A stretch of DNA of 64,000 nucleotides from Rhizobium jaguaris (GTDB lineage: Bacteria; Pseudomonadota; Alphaproteobacteria; Rhizobiales; Rhizobiaceae), in the NCBI RefSeq assembly GCF_003627755.1, contig NZ_CP032694.1, forward strand, positions 3,501-67,500, in the 5' to 3' direction. The position numbers and the translations under genes were made by a program. Below, in pieces: positions 38,681-47,830 of this stretch (its first letter is position 1; every line of letters begins with the position of its first letter). Below the pieces are notes generated by a model. That model saw only the letters and a program-made list of their open reading frames with translations. It had not been told where the DNA came from and searched no databases.

Positions 38681-40515
38681 GCTGGTGTTTCGGCGGGCAA
38701 CGAAAGGATGAAGCGGGCGCCGAGCAGCGCTGTGCCGTCGCCGTCGACGATGTTTTCCGCGCGCAGCGATCCGCCATGTGCTTCGGCGATTTGCCGGCTG
38801 ATCGACAGGCCCAAACCGGAATTCTGACCGAAACCCTCCGCCTCCGGCCGGTCGGTATAGAAGCGCTCGAAGATGCGGTCGATATTTTCGGCCTGGATGC
38901 CCGGCCCGTTATCCTCGACATAGATCACGCAGCGCGTTCTCGTGCGCATCAGCTTTACCGTGATCTTGCCGGTGTCCTTGGCAACGAAGGAGCGGGCGTT
39001 TTCAATGAGGTTGGTAACGATCTGGCCGATACGCAGATCATGGCCGTCGATCGTGAACTTGGTTTTCGCACCCGGCTTGCGGTCGACGATATAGTCTATC
39101 TCGACCGCCTTCTTCGTGTGCCCGACTTGCCGGGAAATGTCGATCAGGTCGCGCAGCAGGACTTCGAGATCGAGCGATCTCGCATCCGATCGGGCAAGTT
39201 CGGCATCGAGGCGGGACGCGTCGGAAATATCGCTGATCAGTCGGTCGAGGCGGCGCACGTCATGCTGAATGACATCCATCAGCCGCTTCTTGGAGTCGTC
39301 GCTTTTGGCGAGCGGCAGCGTCTCGACGGCGCTGCGCAGCGATGTCAGCGGGTTCTTCAGTTCGTGGCTGACATCGGCGGCAAAACTTTCGATCGCATCG
39401 ATGCGGTCGTAAAGTGCCGTCGTCATTTCGCGCAGCGCGATCGACAGGTTGCCGATTTCATCCTGGCGGGCGGAGAAATCCGGGATTTCCTCGCGTTCTT
39501 TCGCGCCGCCGCGGCGCACGCGGATGGCGGCCGCCGAAAGCCGGCGCAGCGGATTGGCGATGGTGGACGACAGAAGCAGCGACAGGACGACGTTAACCAG
39601 CGTCGCAACACCGAAGACGCGCATGATTGCCAGGCGCTCGGCATGAACGATCTTGTCGATATCGCCGGCCTGCGTTGACAGCAGTAGCACGCCGAGCACG
39701 GCGCGGAAGCGCTGGATGGGCACGGCGACCGAGACGATTAGCTCACCCTTTTCCGTGGTGCGCACCACGGCGCCGCGCACGCCGGTCAGCGCATTCATCA
39801 CTTCGGGATAGATTGAGCCGTCGCCCCCGGGCGCTTCCTTGTAGACTGGCAGGTTGCCCGGCTGCAGCATCTTGTTGAGCAACCCGCTGAACCAGTCCGA
39901 CCAGCTCTGCTTCTCGTCCTCGACGGGTGGCAGGTCGTAGCGCAACACCTGGCCGCGTGAATAGAGATGGCGGCTGTCGAGCAGCAGGTTGGCGTCGGCG
40001 TCGAAGATACGGGCGCGGGTGCGCGTCGGCGAAATCAGCCGCGTCAGCACTGGGGCGACCTTTTCCGGATCGATCGGGAACTCCAGATCCTCGTCGTTCG
40101 GAACCGGCGTGATGCTCTGGCCGGCCTGCAATTCCAGCAGTTTCTGCGGGTCGATGGTGATCGAATTGGTGTCGACCGAGGCCGATGCCGAGACAGCACC
40201 GGCGATGATTTCGCCCTGTGTCAGCAGGCTCTCGACGCGCGCGTCGATCAGACCCTCACGGAACTGGTTGAGATAGAGGATGCCGCCGACGAGAACGACG
40301 AGCGCAGCCAGGTTGAAGAACAGGATGCGCCGCGTCAGGCTCGAGAAGACGGCATTGCCGAAGATGCGGCGGATCAGCGTGAAGGGGTGAGTCCACCGAC
40401 GGCGAGCGATTCTAACGTCGCTCGGGCTTTCCGTGTCGTCGATATCTCTATCTTGCACCAGTTGTGCCAAGCCAACGGCCCTTTCGAAGAACAGGATCGG
40501 CGATCCTGTCCGCAT
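38677..40515 (-). CDS. chvG: Sensor histidine kinase ChvG (ExoS)
   Basis: ChvG senses acidic or envelope stress in rhizobia and phosphorylates ChvI; the pair controls exopolysaccharide, motility and host interaction genes. The 612-aa product has TM1 at about 65-87 (ILFFNLAALVVLVGGILYL) and a periplasmic sensor domain of about 200 residues. TM2 lies near 298-318 and is followed by a HAMP domain. The HisKA box is AADVSHELKNPLTSLRSA near 384, and the ATPase motifs are LIENARSF, EDNGPGIQAENI and NSGLGLSISRQIAEAHGG. The ATG at 40515 has GGAA upstream. hprK overlaps its end by 4 bp. The 151-bp gap to chvI holds two palindromic repeats. Confidence 0.94.
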   Translation of the reverse strand: MRTGSPILFFERAVGLAQLVQDRDIDDTESPSDVRIARRRWTHPFTLIRRIFGNAVFSSLTRRILFFNLAALVVLVGGILYLNQFREGLIDARVESLLTQGEIIAGAVSASASVDTNSITIDPQKLLELQAGQSITPVPNDEDLEFPIDPEKVAPVLTRLISPTRTRARIFDADANLLLDSRHLYSRGQVLRYDLPPVEDEKQSWSDWFSGLLNKMLQPGNLPVYKEAPGGDGSIYPEVMNALTGVRGAVVRTTEKGELIVSVAVPIQRFRAVLGVLLLSTQAGDIDKIVHAERLAIMRVFGVATLVNVVLSLLLSSTIANPLRRLSAAAIRVRRGGAKEREEIPDFSARQDEIGNLSIALREMTTALYDRIDAIESFAADVSHELKNPLTSLRSAVETLPLAKSDDSKKRLMDVIQHDVRRLDRLISDISDASRLDAELARSDARSLDLEVLLRDLIDISRQVGHTKKAVEIDYIVDRKPGAKTKFTIDGHDLRIGQIVTNLIENARSFVAKDTGKITVKLMRTRTRCVIYVEDNGPGIQAENIDRIFERFYTDRPEAEGFGQNSGLGLSISRQIAEAHGGSLRAENIVDGDGTALLGARFILSLPAETPA

Positions 40516-40557
40516 GCTCTTATTCCATCGTCCGCCGCATGGTCCAGTTAACTATCC

Positions 40558-40605
40558 GAGCATGATGCCGAAAAGTGTTAGGGGATTTCGGACGACATCA
40601 TGCTC
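40558..40605. repeat. Palindromic intergenic repeat, GCATGATG class
   Basis: GAGCATGATG (40558-40567) and CATCATGCTC (40596-40605) form perfect 10-bp outer arms around a core with CCGAAAA and TTTCGG half-arms. It resembles the dispersed rhizobial element whose ends are GAGCATGAT, and shares its ends with 11129-11172. Confidence 0.75.
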
Positions 40606-40617
40606 TATTCCTTGAAT

Positions 40618-40670
40618 CTAGAGCGGACTCAGATTTTAGGTCGATTCGACCTAAAATCATCCGGCTCTAG
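40618..40670. repeat. Palindrome at the chvI 3' end
   Basis: A 13-bp perfect inverted repeat with a 1-nt centre, GATTTTAGGTCGA (40632-40644) and TCGACCTAAAATC (40646-40658), is enclosed by outer arms CTAGAGC (40618-40624) and GCTCTAG (40664-40670). The outer arm overlaps the chvI stop codon. It may act as an attenuator between chvI and chvG or be a mobile repeat. Confidence 0.75.
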
Positions 40671-41398
40671 GCCGCTTCGCGGAAGCGGTAGCCGACTCCA
40701 TACAGCGTTTCGATCATATCAAAATCGAGATCGACCATCTTGAATTTCTTCCGAAGCCGCTTGATGTGGCTGTCGATGGTGCGGTCGTCGACATAGACTT
40801 GTTCGTCATAAGCCGCGTCCATCAAGGCATCGCGGCTTTTTACCACGCCGGGGCGCTGCGCCAGCGAGTGCAGGATCAGAAACTCCGTGACGGTCAGCGT
40901 CACCGGTTCGCCTTTCCAGGTGCAGGTATGGCGTTCCTGGTCCATGACGAGCTGACCACGCTCCAGCGAGCGGGCCTGTTGCGCGGCGCCGGGCTTTGCC
41001 GCTGCGGCACCGCCGGCTGCGGCGGCTGCTTCGCGACTGGAGGCGCGGCGCAGCACCGCCTTGACGCGCTCGACCAGCAGGCGCTGCGAGAAAGGCTTGG
41101 TAATGAAATCGTCGGCGCCCATCTTGAGGCCGAAGAGCTCGTCGATCTCTTCATCCTTCGAAGTCAGGAAGATGACCGGCAGATCGGACTTCTGCCGCAG
41201 GCGGCGCAAAAGCTCCATGCCATCCATTCGCGGCATCTTGATATCGAAGATCGCCAATTGCGGCGGCCGGGCAAGCAGTCCGTCGAGCGCCGAAGCGCCG
41301 TCGGTGTAGGTTTCCACCTTATATCCCTCGGCTTCCAAAGCTATCGATACGGAAGTCAGGATATTGCGGTCGTCGTCAACGAGCGCGATTGTCAACAT
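40667..41398 (-). CDS. chvI: Response regulator ChvI
   Basis: ChvI is the OmpR/PhoB-type transcription factor activated by ChvG. The product is 243 aa. The receiver domain has the acidic pocket LVDDDRN, the phosphorylated Asp in [13 protein letters not shown] (near residue 52), the Thr/Ser in [10 protein letters not shown] and the Lys in [10 protein letters not shown] low-complexity Ala/Gly linker follows (near 122-142). The winged-helix domain ends with [15 protein letters not shown] and [15 protein letters not shown] 41398 matches the start of known ChvI proteins ([10 protein letters not shown]) with GGAG 9 bp upstream; an ATG at 41416 in the same frame would add six residues. Confidence 0.94.
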   Translation of the reverse strand: MLTIALVDDDRNILTSVSIALEAEGYKVETYTDGASALDGLLARPPQLAIFDIKMPRMDGMELLRRLRQKSDLPVIFLTSKDEEIDELFGLKMGADDFITKPFSQRLLVERVKAVLRRASSREAAAAAGGAAAAKPGAAQQARSLERGQLVMDQERHTCTWKGEPVTLTVTEFLILHSLAQRPGVVKSRDALMDAAYDEQVYVDDRTIDSHIKRLRKKFKMVDLDFDMIETLYGVGYRFREAA

Positions 41399-41751
41399 GG
41401 TGTTCGTCTCCGTCATCAGTGCGCGTCTCTCCCGGATTTGGAATCCAGCCCAGGTGGCTTGCCAGCTCGGTTGGCGGTAACCCGGCGCGCTTATGGGGAT
41501 AAAGGTGGAACAAATTGTGGCAAAGATAAAGAGGCGGATTGCCGGGCTTGAAAACAGTTAACCAAGGGTTGTGCGACGAAACGTCTCGGACACCACTCTT
41601 TCAAACGATTTAAAATTAGCAAAATTTATTTAAATCGATTAAATACATGATATCATTCAATATTTTTCGCTTTTTTCCCTTGTGCTTTTAAAAAGACGTC
41701 TCTACGCTTTATTTAGTTTTAACGGCTGCGGCCACGTAGAGGAATAAAGCG
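41399..41751. promoter_or_regulatory. chvI-pckA divergent intergenic region
   Basis: This 353-bp gap holds no gene that I can support. The half near chvI is of average composition. The half near pckA (about 41590-41720) is strongly AT-rich for this genome and must contain the pckA promoter. It includes the inverted repeat at 41606-41637 and the palindrome AATCGATT at 41633-41640. In rhizobia pckA is controlled by the LacI-type regulator PckR and by ChvI; which site is bound here is not decidable by eye. Confidence 0.5.
41606..41637. promoter_or_regulatory. Inverted repeat in the pckA upstream region
   Basis: CGATTTAAA (41606-41614) and TTTAAATCG (41629-41637) are perfect 9-bp inverted arms 14 bp apart, centres about two helical turns from each other. 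It is a candidate binding site for a dimeric regulator of pckA. Confidence 0.4.
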
Positions 41752-43362
41752 ATGGAGCAATTCGGCGTCCGTAATCCCGCAATCGAACTCGAATCGATCG
41801 GCCTGGGGGCCGCCGCTAGTGTGCGTTATAATCTCCTTGAAGCTCACCTTTACGAGGAAGCGATTCGTCGGCGGGAAGCCGATTTGACCGTTCACGGTGC
41901 GCTCAGAGCATTGACGGGACAACACACCGGCCGTTCGCCGAAGGACAAGTTCGTCGTCCGCAACAACATCACCGAAGACCAGATCTGGTGGGACAACAAC
42001 AAGCCGATATCGCCGGAACATTTCGCGCTGCTGCACAAGGATATGCTGGCGCATGTGCACGGCAAGGACCTGTTCGTCCAGGATCTGATCGGCGGCGCCG
42101 ATCATGATTACGCCTTGCCGACGCGTGTCATCACCGAATTCGCTTGGCACTCGCTGTTCATCCGCAACCTTCTCATCCGTCCCGAGCGGGCGGCACTGGA
42201 AAGCTTCGTGCCGAACCTCACGATCATCGACCTGCCGAGCTTCCGCGCCGATCCAGAGCGTCATGGCTGCCGCACGGAAACGGTAATCGCCTGCGATCTG
42301 GTCAATGGCATCGTCCTGATCGGCGGCACCTCCTATGCCGGCGAAATGAAGAAGTCGGTCTTCACCGTGCTGAATTACCTGCTGCCGGAACGCGGCGTCA
42401 TGCCGATGCACTGCTCGGCGAATGTCGGCCCGGATGGCGACGCGGCGATCTTCTTCGGCCTTTCCGGCACCGGCAAGACGACGCTCTCGGCCGACCCGAC
42501 GCGCACCCTGATCGGCGATGATGAGCACGGCTGGGGCGAAAACGGCATCTTCAATTTCGAAGGTGGCTGCTACGCGAAGACCATCCGCCTCTCGGCCGAG
42601 GCCGAGCCGGAAATCTACGCGACGACCCGCCGCTTCGGCACCGTGCTGGAAAATGTCGTGCTCGATGAGCATGGCGCGCCGGATCTCGACGACGGTTCGC
42701 TGACGGAGAATACCCGCAGCGCCTACCCGCTGCATTTCATTCCGAATGCTTCGGAATCCGGCATGACCGGCCATCCGGAGACCATCATCATGCTGACCGC
42801 CGACGCGTTCGGCGTCATGCCGCCAATTGCTAAGCTGACGCCGGATCAGGCGATGTATCACTTCCTTTCCGGCTACACCGCCAAGGTCGCCGGCACGGAA
42901 AAGGGCGTCGTCGAGCCGGAAGCCACGTTTTCGACCTGCTTCGGCGCTCCCTTCATGCCGCGTCATCCGGCCGAATACGGCAACCTGCTGAAGGAGCTGA
43001 TTGCCCGCCACGGCGCCGGCTGCTGGCTCGTCAACACCGGCTGGACCGGTGGCGCTTACGGCACGGGCCGGCGCATGCCGATCAAGGCGACGCGTGCTTT
43101 GCTTGCCGCAGCGCTGAAGGGTGACCTCGATAACGTCGAGTTCCGCATCGACCCGAATTTCGGTTTCGCCGTCCCGGTTGCCGTCGAGGGCGTCGACAGC
43201 GCCATTCTCGATCCACGTTCCACTTGGGCCGATGGTCAGGCTTATGACGCGCAGGCGGCCAAGCTGGTGCAGATGTTCGTCGCAAACTTCGCCAAGTTCG
43301 AGGACCATGTCGACGGCAATGTTCGCGACGCGGCGCCCGGCATGCCGGTTGCAGCGGAGTAA
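41752..43362 (+). CDS. pckA: Phosphoenolpyruvate carboxykinase (ATP)
   Basis: PckA converts oxaloacetate and ATP to phosphoenolpyruvate, the entry step of gluconeogenesis on C4-dicarboxylates. The 536-aa product has RSPKDKFVV near residue 63 and the kinase-1a P-loop [16 protein letters not shown] near 235. The metal-binding [13 protein letters not shown] lies near 255 and the adenine-binding segment [11 protein letters not shown] near 322. It has AGAGGA upstream of ATG 41752. It is divergent from chvI, an arrangement I know from other rhizobia, and the AT-rich upstream region suggests tight transcriptional control. Confidence 0.97.
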   Translation: MEQFGVRNPAIELESIGLGAAASVRYNLLEAHLYEEAIRRREADLTVHGALRALTGQHTGRSPKDKFVVRNNITEDQIWWDNNKPISPEHFALLHKDMLAHVHGKDLFVQDLIGGADHDYALPTRVITEFAWHSLFIRNLLIRPERAALESFVPNLTIIDLPSFRADPERHGCRTETVIACDLVNGIVLIGGTSYAGEMKKSVFTVLNYLLPERGVMPMHCSANVGPDGDAAIFFGLSGTGKTTLSADPTRTLIGDDEHGWGENGIFNFEGGCYAKTIRLSAEAEPEIYATTRRFGTVLENVVLDEHGAPDLDDGSLTENTRSAYPLHFIPNASESGMTGHPETIIMLTADAFGVMPPIAKLTPDQAMYHFLSGYTAKVAGTEKGVVEPEATFSTCFGAPFMPRHPAEYGNLLKELIARHGAGCWLVNTGWTGGAYGTGRRMPIKATRALLAAALKGDLDNVEFRIDPNFGFAVPVAVEGVDSAILDPRSTWADGQAYDAQAAKLVQMFVANFAKFEDHVDGNVRDAAPGMPVAAE

Positions 43363-43400
43363 TTCGCCGCTTAAAGGCAGTGACTCACGTGAAACCTGCC

Positions 43401-43455
43401 ACTAGCCCTCATGGTTCGAGACGGCCCTATGGGCCTCCTCACCATGAGGGCTAGT
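43401..43455. repeat. 55-bp palindromic repeat after pckA
   Basis: ACTAGCCCTCATGGT (43401-43415) and ACCATGAGGGCTAGT (43441-43455) are perfect 15-bp arms. Inside, GGCCC (43423-43427) pairs with GGGCC (43431-43435). The CCCTCATGGT and TCGAGACGG words recall the dispersed repeats seen widely in Rhizobiales. It may also stop pckA transcription. Confidence 0.8.
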
Positions 43456-43481
43456 CCTCTCGTCTGAGGCGCAATAGCTCT

Positions 43482-43542
43482 CCACCTCACCCTGAGGCGC
43501 TTTTCGGCGCATGGCGCAGAATTGTCTCGAAGGGCGAGATGG
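43482..43542. repeat. Second, imperfect palindromic repeat before arfB
   Basis: CCACCTCACCCT (43482-43493) and AGGGCGAGATGG (43531-43542) pair with two mismatches around an inner TGAGGCGC/GCGCAGA region. It shares words (CCCTGAGG, TGTCTCGAAGG) with the preceding repeat and may be a diverged copy. Confidence 0.6.
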
Positions 43543-43610
43543 CCCCAAACTCGCCACAACCATATTTTCAACCGCGCGCCGATATGGGATAGACGGGCGC
43601 GGAGAAAACC

Positions 43611-44045
43611 ATGGCCAGCGACGTACTTTATATCAACGACCGGATCACCATTGCCGGCTGGGAACTGTCGGAACAATTCGTTCTCGCGGGCGGCCCTGGC
43701 GGGCAGAACGTCAACAAGGTTGCGACGGCTGTCCAGTTGTTCTTCAATATTCCGAATTCGCCATCGCTGAACGATCGCGTCAAGGCCAACGCCATCAGGC
43801 TCGCCGGCCGACGCGTCTCCAAGGACGGCGTATTGATGATCGAGGCCAGCCGTTTCCGCAGCCAGGACCGCAATCGCGACGATGCGCGTGAGCGGCTGAA
43901 GGAGCTGATCCTCGAAGCCGCCGCACCACCACCGCCGCCGCGCAAGAAGACCAAGCCGACAAAAGGCTCCATCGAGCGGCGCCTGAAGGAAAAATCAGGC
44001 CGCGCGGAGGTCAAGAAGATGCGAGGCAAGGTCGGCCGCGACTAG
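43611..44045 (+). CDS. arfB: Alternative ribosome-rescue factor / peptidyl-tRNA hydrolase ArfB
   Basis: ArfB (YaeJ) enters stalled ribosomes and hydrolyses the peptidyl-tRNA. The 144-aa product has the release-factor GGQ motif in LAGGPGGQNVNKV near residue 30. A C-terminal basic tail of about 35 residues (PRKKTKPTKGSIERRLKEK) would thread into the empty mRNA channel. Domain plus tail at about 140 aa is diagnostic against true release factors, which are over 350 aa. The frame is clean and the start has GGAG upstream. It stands alone between repeats. Confidence 0.95.
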   Translation: MASDVLYINDRITIAGWELSEQFVLAGGPGGQNVNKVATAVQLFFNIPNSPSLNDRVKANAIRLAGRRVSKDGVLMIEASRFRSQDRNRDDARERLKELILEAAAPPPPPRKKTKPTKGSIERRLKEKSGRAEVKKMRGKVGRD

Positions 44046-44116
44046 GTTTTCGGGCTGCGTTTTGGATTGGGCTCGGTAAAATAGGGTTTGTCAGGCGGAG
44101 TCGGTTGTCGAGGCTC

Positions 44117-44275
44117 TGTGCCTGGCCCCTCATCCTAACCTTCTCCCTGCATTGCGGGGAGAAGGGACGACAGCGTAAAGCAGCGAATATCCCCACTGTG
44201 GAGTTTGATGTGGGGCCGGATAAGCTCCCTCGCCCCGCATGGCGGGGAGAGGGTTGGGGTGAGGGGCCAGGCACA
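44117..44275. repeat. 159-bp MITE-like element with imperfect terminal inverted repeats
   Basis: The ends TGTGCCTGGCCCCTCATCCT... (44117-44140) and its inverse (44252-44275) pair over 24 bp with two mismatches. Inside are two compact hairpins, TTCTCCCTGC/GCGGGGAGAA (44141-44164) and CCTCGCCCCGC/GCGGGGAGAGG (44227-44251). No coding potential is visible. The inner words match the element at 58678-58820. It fills most of the 282-bp gap between arfB and alkB. Confidence 0.75.
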
Positions 44276-44327
44276 AAAGTGCGGCGATGATACATTCACC
44301 TGACCGGCACCAATCTTGGAAACATCG

Positions 44328-44936
44328 ATGCTCCTTCCCAACGGAATTCGTCATCTCCCCAGCTATCTCGACCGTCCCACGCAGGAGGCGCTAGTCGAAG
44401 CGATCCGCGCGGTTACCGCCGAAGCGCCGCTTTACACCCCCGCCATGCCGGGCACGGGCAAGGAGATGTCCGTGCGTATGACCAATTGCGGTCCGCTTGG
44501 CTGGGTGACGGACAAACAGCGCGGCTATCGCTATCAACCAACCCATCCGGTCACGGGTAATCCTTGGCCCGCGATGCCGGGACTGCTTCTCGATCTCTGG
44601 AACGATATAGCGAGCTATGAAAAGCCGCCTGAAGCTTGTCTCGTCAATTTCTACAACGACGATGCCCGCATGGGCCTGCATCAGGATCGCGACGAACAGG
44701 ATTTGGCGGCTCCCGTGCTGTCAATTTCGCTCGGCAATACCTGCCTCTTCCGCGTCGGCGGCCTCCACCGCAATGATCGCACGCTATCGTTCAAGCTTTC
44801 CAGCGGCGATATCGTCGTTCTCGGCGGGGAGGGAAGGCTTTGCTTCCATGGCGTTGACCGCATCTATCCGACGACGTCGACGCTGCTGAAGAATGGCGGG
44901 CGGATAAACCTGACCTTGAGGCGGGTGAACCCCTAG
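44328..44936 (+). CDS. alkB: AlkB-type alkylated DNA repair dioxygenase
   Basis: AlkB is an Fe(II)/2-oxoglutarate dioxygenase that removes methyl groups from 1-methyladenine and 3-methylcytosine. The 202-aa product contains the metal-binding HxD in MGLHQDRDEQD (near residue 116) and the distal His in GRLCFHGVDRIYP. The 2-oxoglutarate Arg is in GGRINLTLRRVNP at the end. NFYNDDARMG before the HxD motif is a family signature. ATG 44328 follows TTGGAAA; a TTG four codons upstream is in frame. It converges on coaA with a 3-bp gap and no obvious terminator. Confidence 0.95.
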   Translation: MLLPNGIRHLPSYLDRPTQEALVEAIRAVTAEAPLYTPAMPGTGKEMSVRMTNCGPLGWVTDKQRGYRYQPTHPVTGNPWPAMPGLLLDLWNDIASYEKPPEACLVNFYNDDARMGLHQDRDEQDLAAPVLSISLGNTCLFRVGGLHRNDRTLSFKLSSGDIVVLGGEGRLCFHGVDRIYPTTSTLLKNGGRINLTLRRVNP

Positions 44937-44939
44937 ATT

Positions 44940-45935
44940 CTAGAGCTTCCTCAAAGCCACCTGCTCGATCAGATGATTCCTGCCTTTCTGCAGGATGAGG
45001 TCGGCGCGGGGGCGGGTCGGCAGGATATTCTGGCGCAGGTTCTTCAGATTGATGTTCTTCCAAAGTCCTTCGGCGGTCGCGATTGCCTCTTCTTCCGTGA
45101 TCGAGGCGTAGCGGTGGAAGAAGGAGTTGGGGTCGCGGAACGCGGTTTCGCGGAGCTTCATGAAGCGGGCGACATACCAGTTGTGGATCAGATGCTCATC
45201 GGCATCGATATAGATCGAGAAATCGAAGAAGTCGGACACCATGGGCACGATCTTGCCATCGGCCGGCAGATGCCGCGATTGCAGCACGTTGATGCCCTCG
45301 AAGATCAGGATATCCGGTCGGTCGACGGTTTTGTATTCATTCGGCAGCACATCATAGACGAGGTGCGAATAGCAGGGCGCCTGTACGTTCGGCTGGCCGG
45401 CCTTGATCGCTGAGAGGAAGCGCAGGAGCGCTGCCGTATCGTAGCTTTCCGGAAAGCCCTTGCGCTGCATCAGGTTGCGGCGCTGCAATTCGGCATTCGG
45501 ATAGAGAAAACCGTCTGTCGTGACCAGATCGACCTTCGGGCTTGACGGCCAGCGACCCAGCAATTCCTTCAGGATACGGGCCGTGGTGGATTTGCCGACG
45601 GCGACGGAGCCGGCGATGCCGATGACGAAGGGTGTCTTGGCGACATCGGAGAGACTGAGGAACCGATTGCGCTGCTCGAACAGGATCTGCGAGGATTCCA
45701 CATGCGAAGACAGCAGGCGTGAGAGCGAAAGGTAGATGCGCCGGACTTCATCGAGATCGATCGGATCGCCCATGGAGCGCAGCCGCTTCACTTCATCAGC
45801 GGTCAGTGTCAGCGGCGTATCGGCTCGGAATTTCGCCCACTCTTCCGAAGAAAAGAAATAATAGGGCGAATAGGCTTTTGCCTCAAAAATGTCGAGCGTC
45901 TCGGGCGCAGGCAGGGTTTGGGTCGCTATTGTCAT
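44940..45935 (-). CDS. coaA: Pantothenate kinase (type I)
   Basis: CoaA phosphorylates pantothenate, the controlled first step of coenzyme A synthesis. The 331-aa product carries the P-loop [16 protein letters not shown] near residue 107. The [13 protein letters not shown] segment follows (near 195), then [11 protein letters not shown] (near 221) and the [12 protein letters not shown] region that binds substrate. It is the last gene of the hisB to hisE run, 6 bp after hisE, as in other rhizobia. It faces alkB. Confidence 0.96.
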   Translation of the reverse strand: MTIATQTLPAPETLDIFEAKAYSPYYFFSSEEWAKFRADTPLTLTADEVKRLRSMGDPIDLDEVRRIYLSLSRLLSSHVESSQILFEQRNRFLSLSDVAKTPFVIGIAGSVAVGKSTTARILKELLGRWPSSPKVDLVTTDGFLYPNAELQRRNLMQRKGFPESYDTAALLRFLSAIKAGQPNVQAPCYSHLVYDVLPNEYKTVDRPDILIFEGINVLQSRHLPADGKIVPMVSDFFDFSIYIDADEHLIHNWYVARFMKLRETAFRDPNSFFHRYASITEEEAIATAEGLWKNINLKNLRQNILPTRPRADLILQKGRNHLIEQVALRKL

Positions 45936-45941
45936 CGGATT

Positions 45942-46256
45942 CTACCGGCTGGCCTTCTCCTGAAGGCCGGATTGGGCGGTGCGCCTTTCGAGCTCACCCA
46001 TGACATTCTGCAACGGAATGTCGGCTATCTTCAATACGACCAAAAGGTGATAAAGCAAATCGGCTGCTTCATAGGTGAGATTGTCGCGATCGCCGGTGAC
46101 CGCCGCCATGACGGCTTCGATCGCTTCCTCGCCCAGCTTCTTCGCCGCCTTCGGCTGGCCGGCGGCGAAAAGCTTCGCCGTCCAGGATTCTTCCGGCGAA
46201 GCCTTGGACCTGATGTCGACGATCTTTTCGAGGTCGGAAAGGGTAAATCCGCTCAT
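45942..46256 (-). CDS. hisE: Phosphoribosyl-ATP diphosphatase
   Basis: HisE removes pyrophosphate from phosphoribosyl-ATP, step two of histidine synthesis. The 104-aa product is an all-helical MazG-like protein with the metal-binding pattern [13 protein letters not shown] (near residue 37) and [14 protein letters not shown] (near 58), which supply the Glu/Asp residues. It is a stand-alone HisE without a fused HisI domain, usual in alphaproteobacteria. It lies 15 bp after hisF and 6 bp before coaA. Confidence 0.95.
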   Translation of the reverse strand: MSGFTLSDLEKIVDIRSKASPEESWTAKLFAAGQPKAAKKLGEEAIEAVMAAVTGDRDNLTYEAADLLYHLLVVLKIADIPLQNVMGELERRTAQSGLQEKASR

Positions 46257-46271
46257 CCGTCTTATCCGCTC

Positions 46272-47060
46272 CTAATCGAGCCGCATGGCGATGCCATGCT
46301 GTGACATATAGTGTTTCGCTTCGCCGACCGAATAGGTGCCGAAGTGGAAAATCGAAGCTGCGAGCACGGCCGTTGCATGGCCTTCCTTGATGCCGGCAAC
46401 CAGATCGTCGAGATCGCCGACGCCGCCGGAGGCAATCACCGGAACACGTACGGCATCCGCGATCGCTCGCGTCAGCTCGAGATCATAGCCGACCTTGGTG
46501 CCGTCGCGATCCATCGAGGTGACCAGCAGCTCACCGGCGCCGCGTTCGACCATCTTGCGGGCAAAATCGACGGCATCGATGCCGGTCGCGTTGCGGCCGC
46601 CGTGGGTATAGATTTCCCAGGCGCTCAAATTGTCGTCGCCGAGTGCTTCCGTGCGCCGCCGCTTGGCGTCGATTGAGACGACGATGCATTGATTGCCGAA
46701 CTTGTCGGCCGCCTCGGCGACGAAATCCGGATTGTTAACGGCAGCCGAGTTGATCGAAACCTTGTCGGCGCCGCAAAGCAGAAGTTTGCGGATATCGGCG
46801 ATGGTCCGAACGCCGCCGCCGACCGTCACCGGCATGAAGCATTGTTCGGCGGTGCGGGCCACGACATCGAAGATCGTCTCCCTATTGTCGGAAGAGGCAG
46901 TGATATCGAGGAAGCAGAGTTCGTCAGCGCCGGCGGCGTCATAAGCCTTGGCGGCTTCGACGGGATCGCCGGCATCGACGAGGTTGAGAAAGTTGACACC
47001 TTTGACGACACGGCCGTCCTTGACGTCGAGGCAGGGGATGACGCGGGCCTTCAGGGTCAT
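46272..47060 (-). CDS. hisF: Imidazole glycerol phosphate synthase, cyclase subunit
   Basis: HisF uses ammonia from HisH to close the imidazole ring, giving IGP and AICAR. The 262-aa TIM barrel begins [19 protein letters not shown] with the catalytic Asp (residue 12 region). The second catalytic Asp is in [11 protein letters not shown] near residue 130. The phosphate loops are [11 protein letters not shown] near 82 and [10 protein letters not shown] near 205. Its ATG overlaps the hisA stop by 4 bp. Confidence 0.97.
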   Translation of the reverse strand: MTLKARVIPCLDVKDGRVVKGVNFLNLVDAGDPVEAAKAYDAAGADELCFLDITASSDNRETIFDVVARTAEQCFMPVTVGGGVRTIADIRKLLLCGADKVSINSAAVNNPDFVAEAADKFGNQCIVVSIDAKRRRTEALGDDNLSAWEIYTHGGRNATGIDAVDFARKMVERGAGELLVTSMDRDGTKVGYDLELTRAIADAVRVPVIASGGVGDLDDLVAGIKEGHATAVLAASIFHFGTYSVGEAKHYMSQHGIAMRLD

Positions 47061-47806
47061 TTTGCAGTCTCCTTCGTCCGCGCCGCCTTGATCAGCGACA
47101 AGGCTTCTTTCGGATCGATACGGCCATCATAAAGCGCGCGGCCGGAAATCGCACCTTCCAGTTTACAAGCGTCCGGTTCGACCATGCGACGGATATCGTC
47201 CAGCGAGGCAAGGCCGCCTGAAGCGATGACCGGAATGGAGACGGCATTAGCCAGTTCCAACGTCGAGGCCCAGTTGATGCCTGTCAGGATGCCGTCGCGG
47301 TCGATGTCGGTATAGACAATCGCGGCAACGCCGGCGCCTTCGAATTTCTTCGCCAGCTCGATCACGCCGAGTTCGGAGGCTTGAGCCCACCCTTCGACCG
47401 CCACTTTGCCGCCCTTGGCGTCGATGCCGACGGCAATATGGCCCGGAAATCGTCTGCAGGCTTCGACGACAAGGGCCGGATCGCGCACCGCGACCGTGCC
47501 GAGAATGACGCGGGCAAGCCCACGCGTCAGCCAGTTTTCGATATGGTCGAGCGTGCGGATGCCGCCGCCGAGCTGCACCGGGTTCTTCGTCGCCTTGAGA
47601 ATGGCGTCCACGGCCGCGCCGTTGACGGTCTCGCCGGCAAAGGCGCCGTTAAGATCGACCACGTGCAGCCACTCGAAGCCTTGGTCTTCGAAGGCCCTGG
47701 CCTGAGCGGCAGGATCGGGGTTGTAGACGGTTGCCTGCTGCATATCACCGAGCTTCAGGCGCACGCATTGGCCGTCCTTGAGGTCGATGGCGGGAAACAG
47801 AATCAT
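47057..47806 (-). CDS. hisA: ProFAR isomerase (HisA)
   Basis: HisA isomerises ProFAR to PRFAR, the substrate of HisF. The 249-aa barrel starts [16 protein letters not shown] with the catalytic Asp (residue 8). The second catalytic Asp is in [15 protein letters not shown] near residue 130, and the phosphate-binding [12 protein letters not shown] and [10 protein letters not shown] loops are present. It is a specialist HisA, not a PriA, since trpF is separate in this window. 24 bp separate it from hisH upstream; it overlaps hisF. Confidence 0.97.
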   Translation of the reverse strand: MILFPAIDLKDGQCVRLKLGDMQQATVYNPDPAAQARAFEDQGFEWLHVVDLNGAFAGETVNGAAVDAILKATKNPVQLGGGIRTLDHIENWLTRGLARVILGTVAVRDPALVVEACRRFPGHIAVGIDAKGGKVAVEGWAQASELGVIELAKKFEGAGVAAIVYTDIDRDGILTGINWASTLELANAVSIPVIASGGLASLDDIRRMVEPDACKLEGAISGRALYDGRIDPKEALSLIKAARTKETAK

Positions 47807-47830
47807 ATCTTTGTCCTCAGTGCGCGAACC

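Noticed and set aside
41719..43308. A 529-codon minus-strand open frame opposite pckA
   Set aside because: It has no recognisable motif and lies wholly across pckA, whose P-loop and metal motifs are intact.
44046..44327. A CRISPR array, suggested by the repeated GGGGAGA words
   Set aside because: The words are inverted hairpin arms, not evenly spaced direct repeats with unique spacers.
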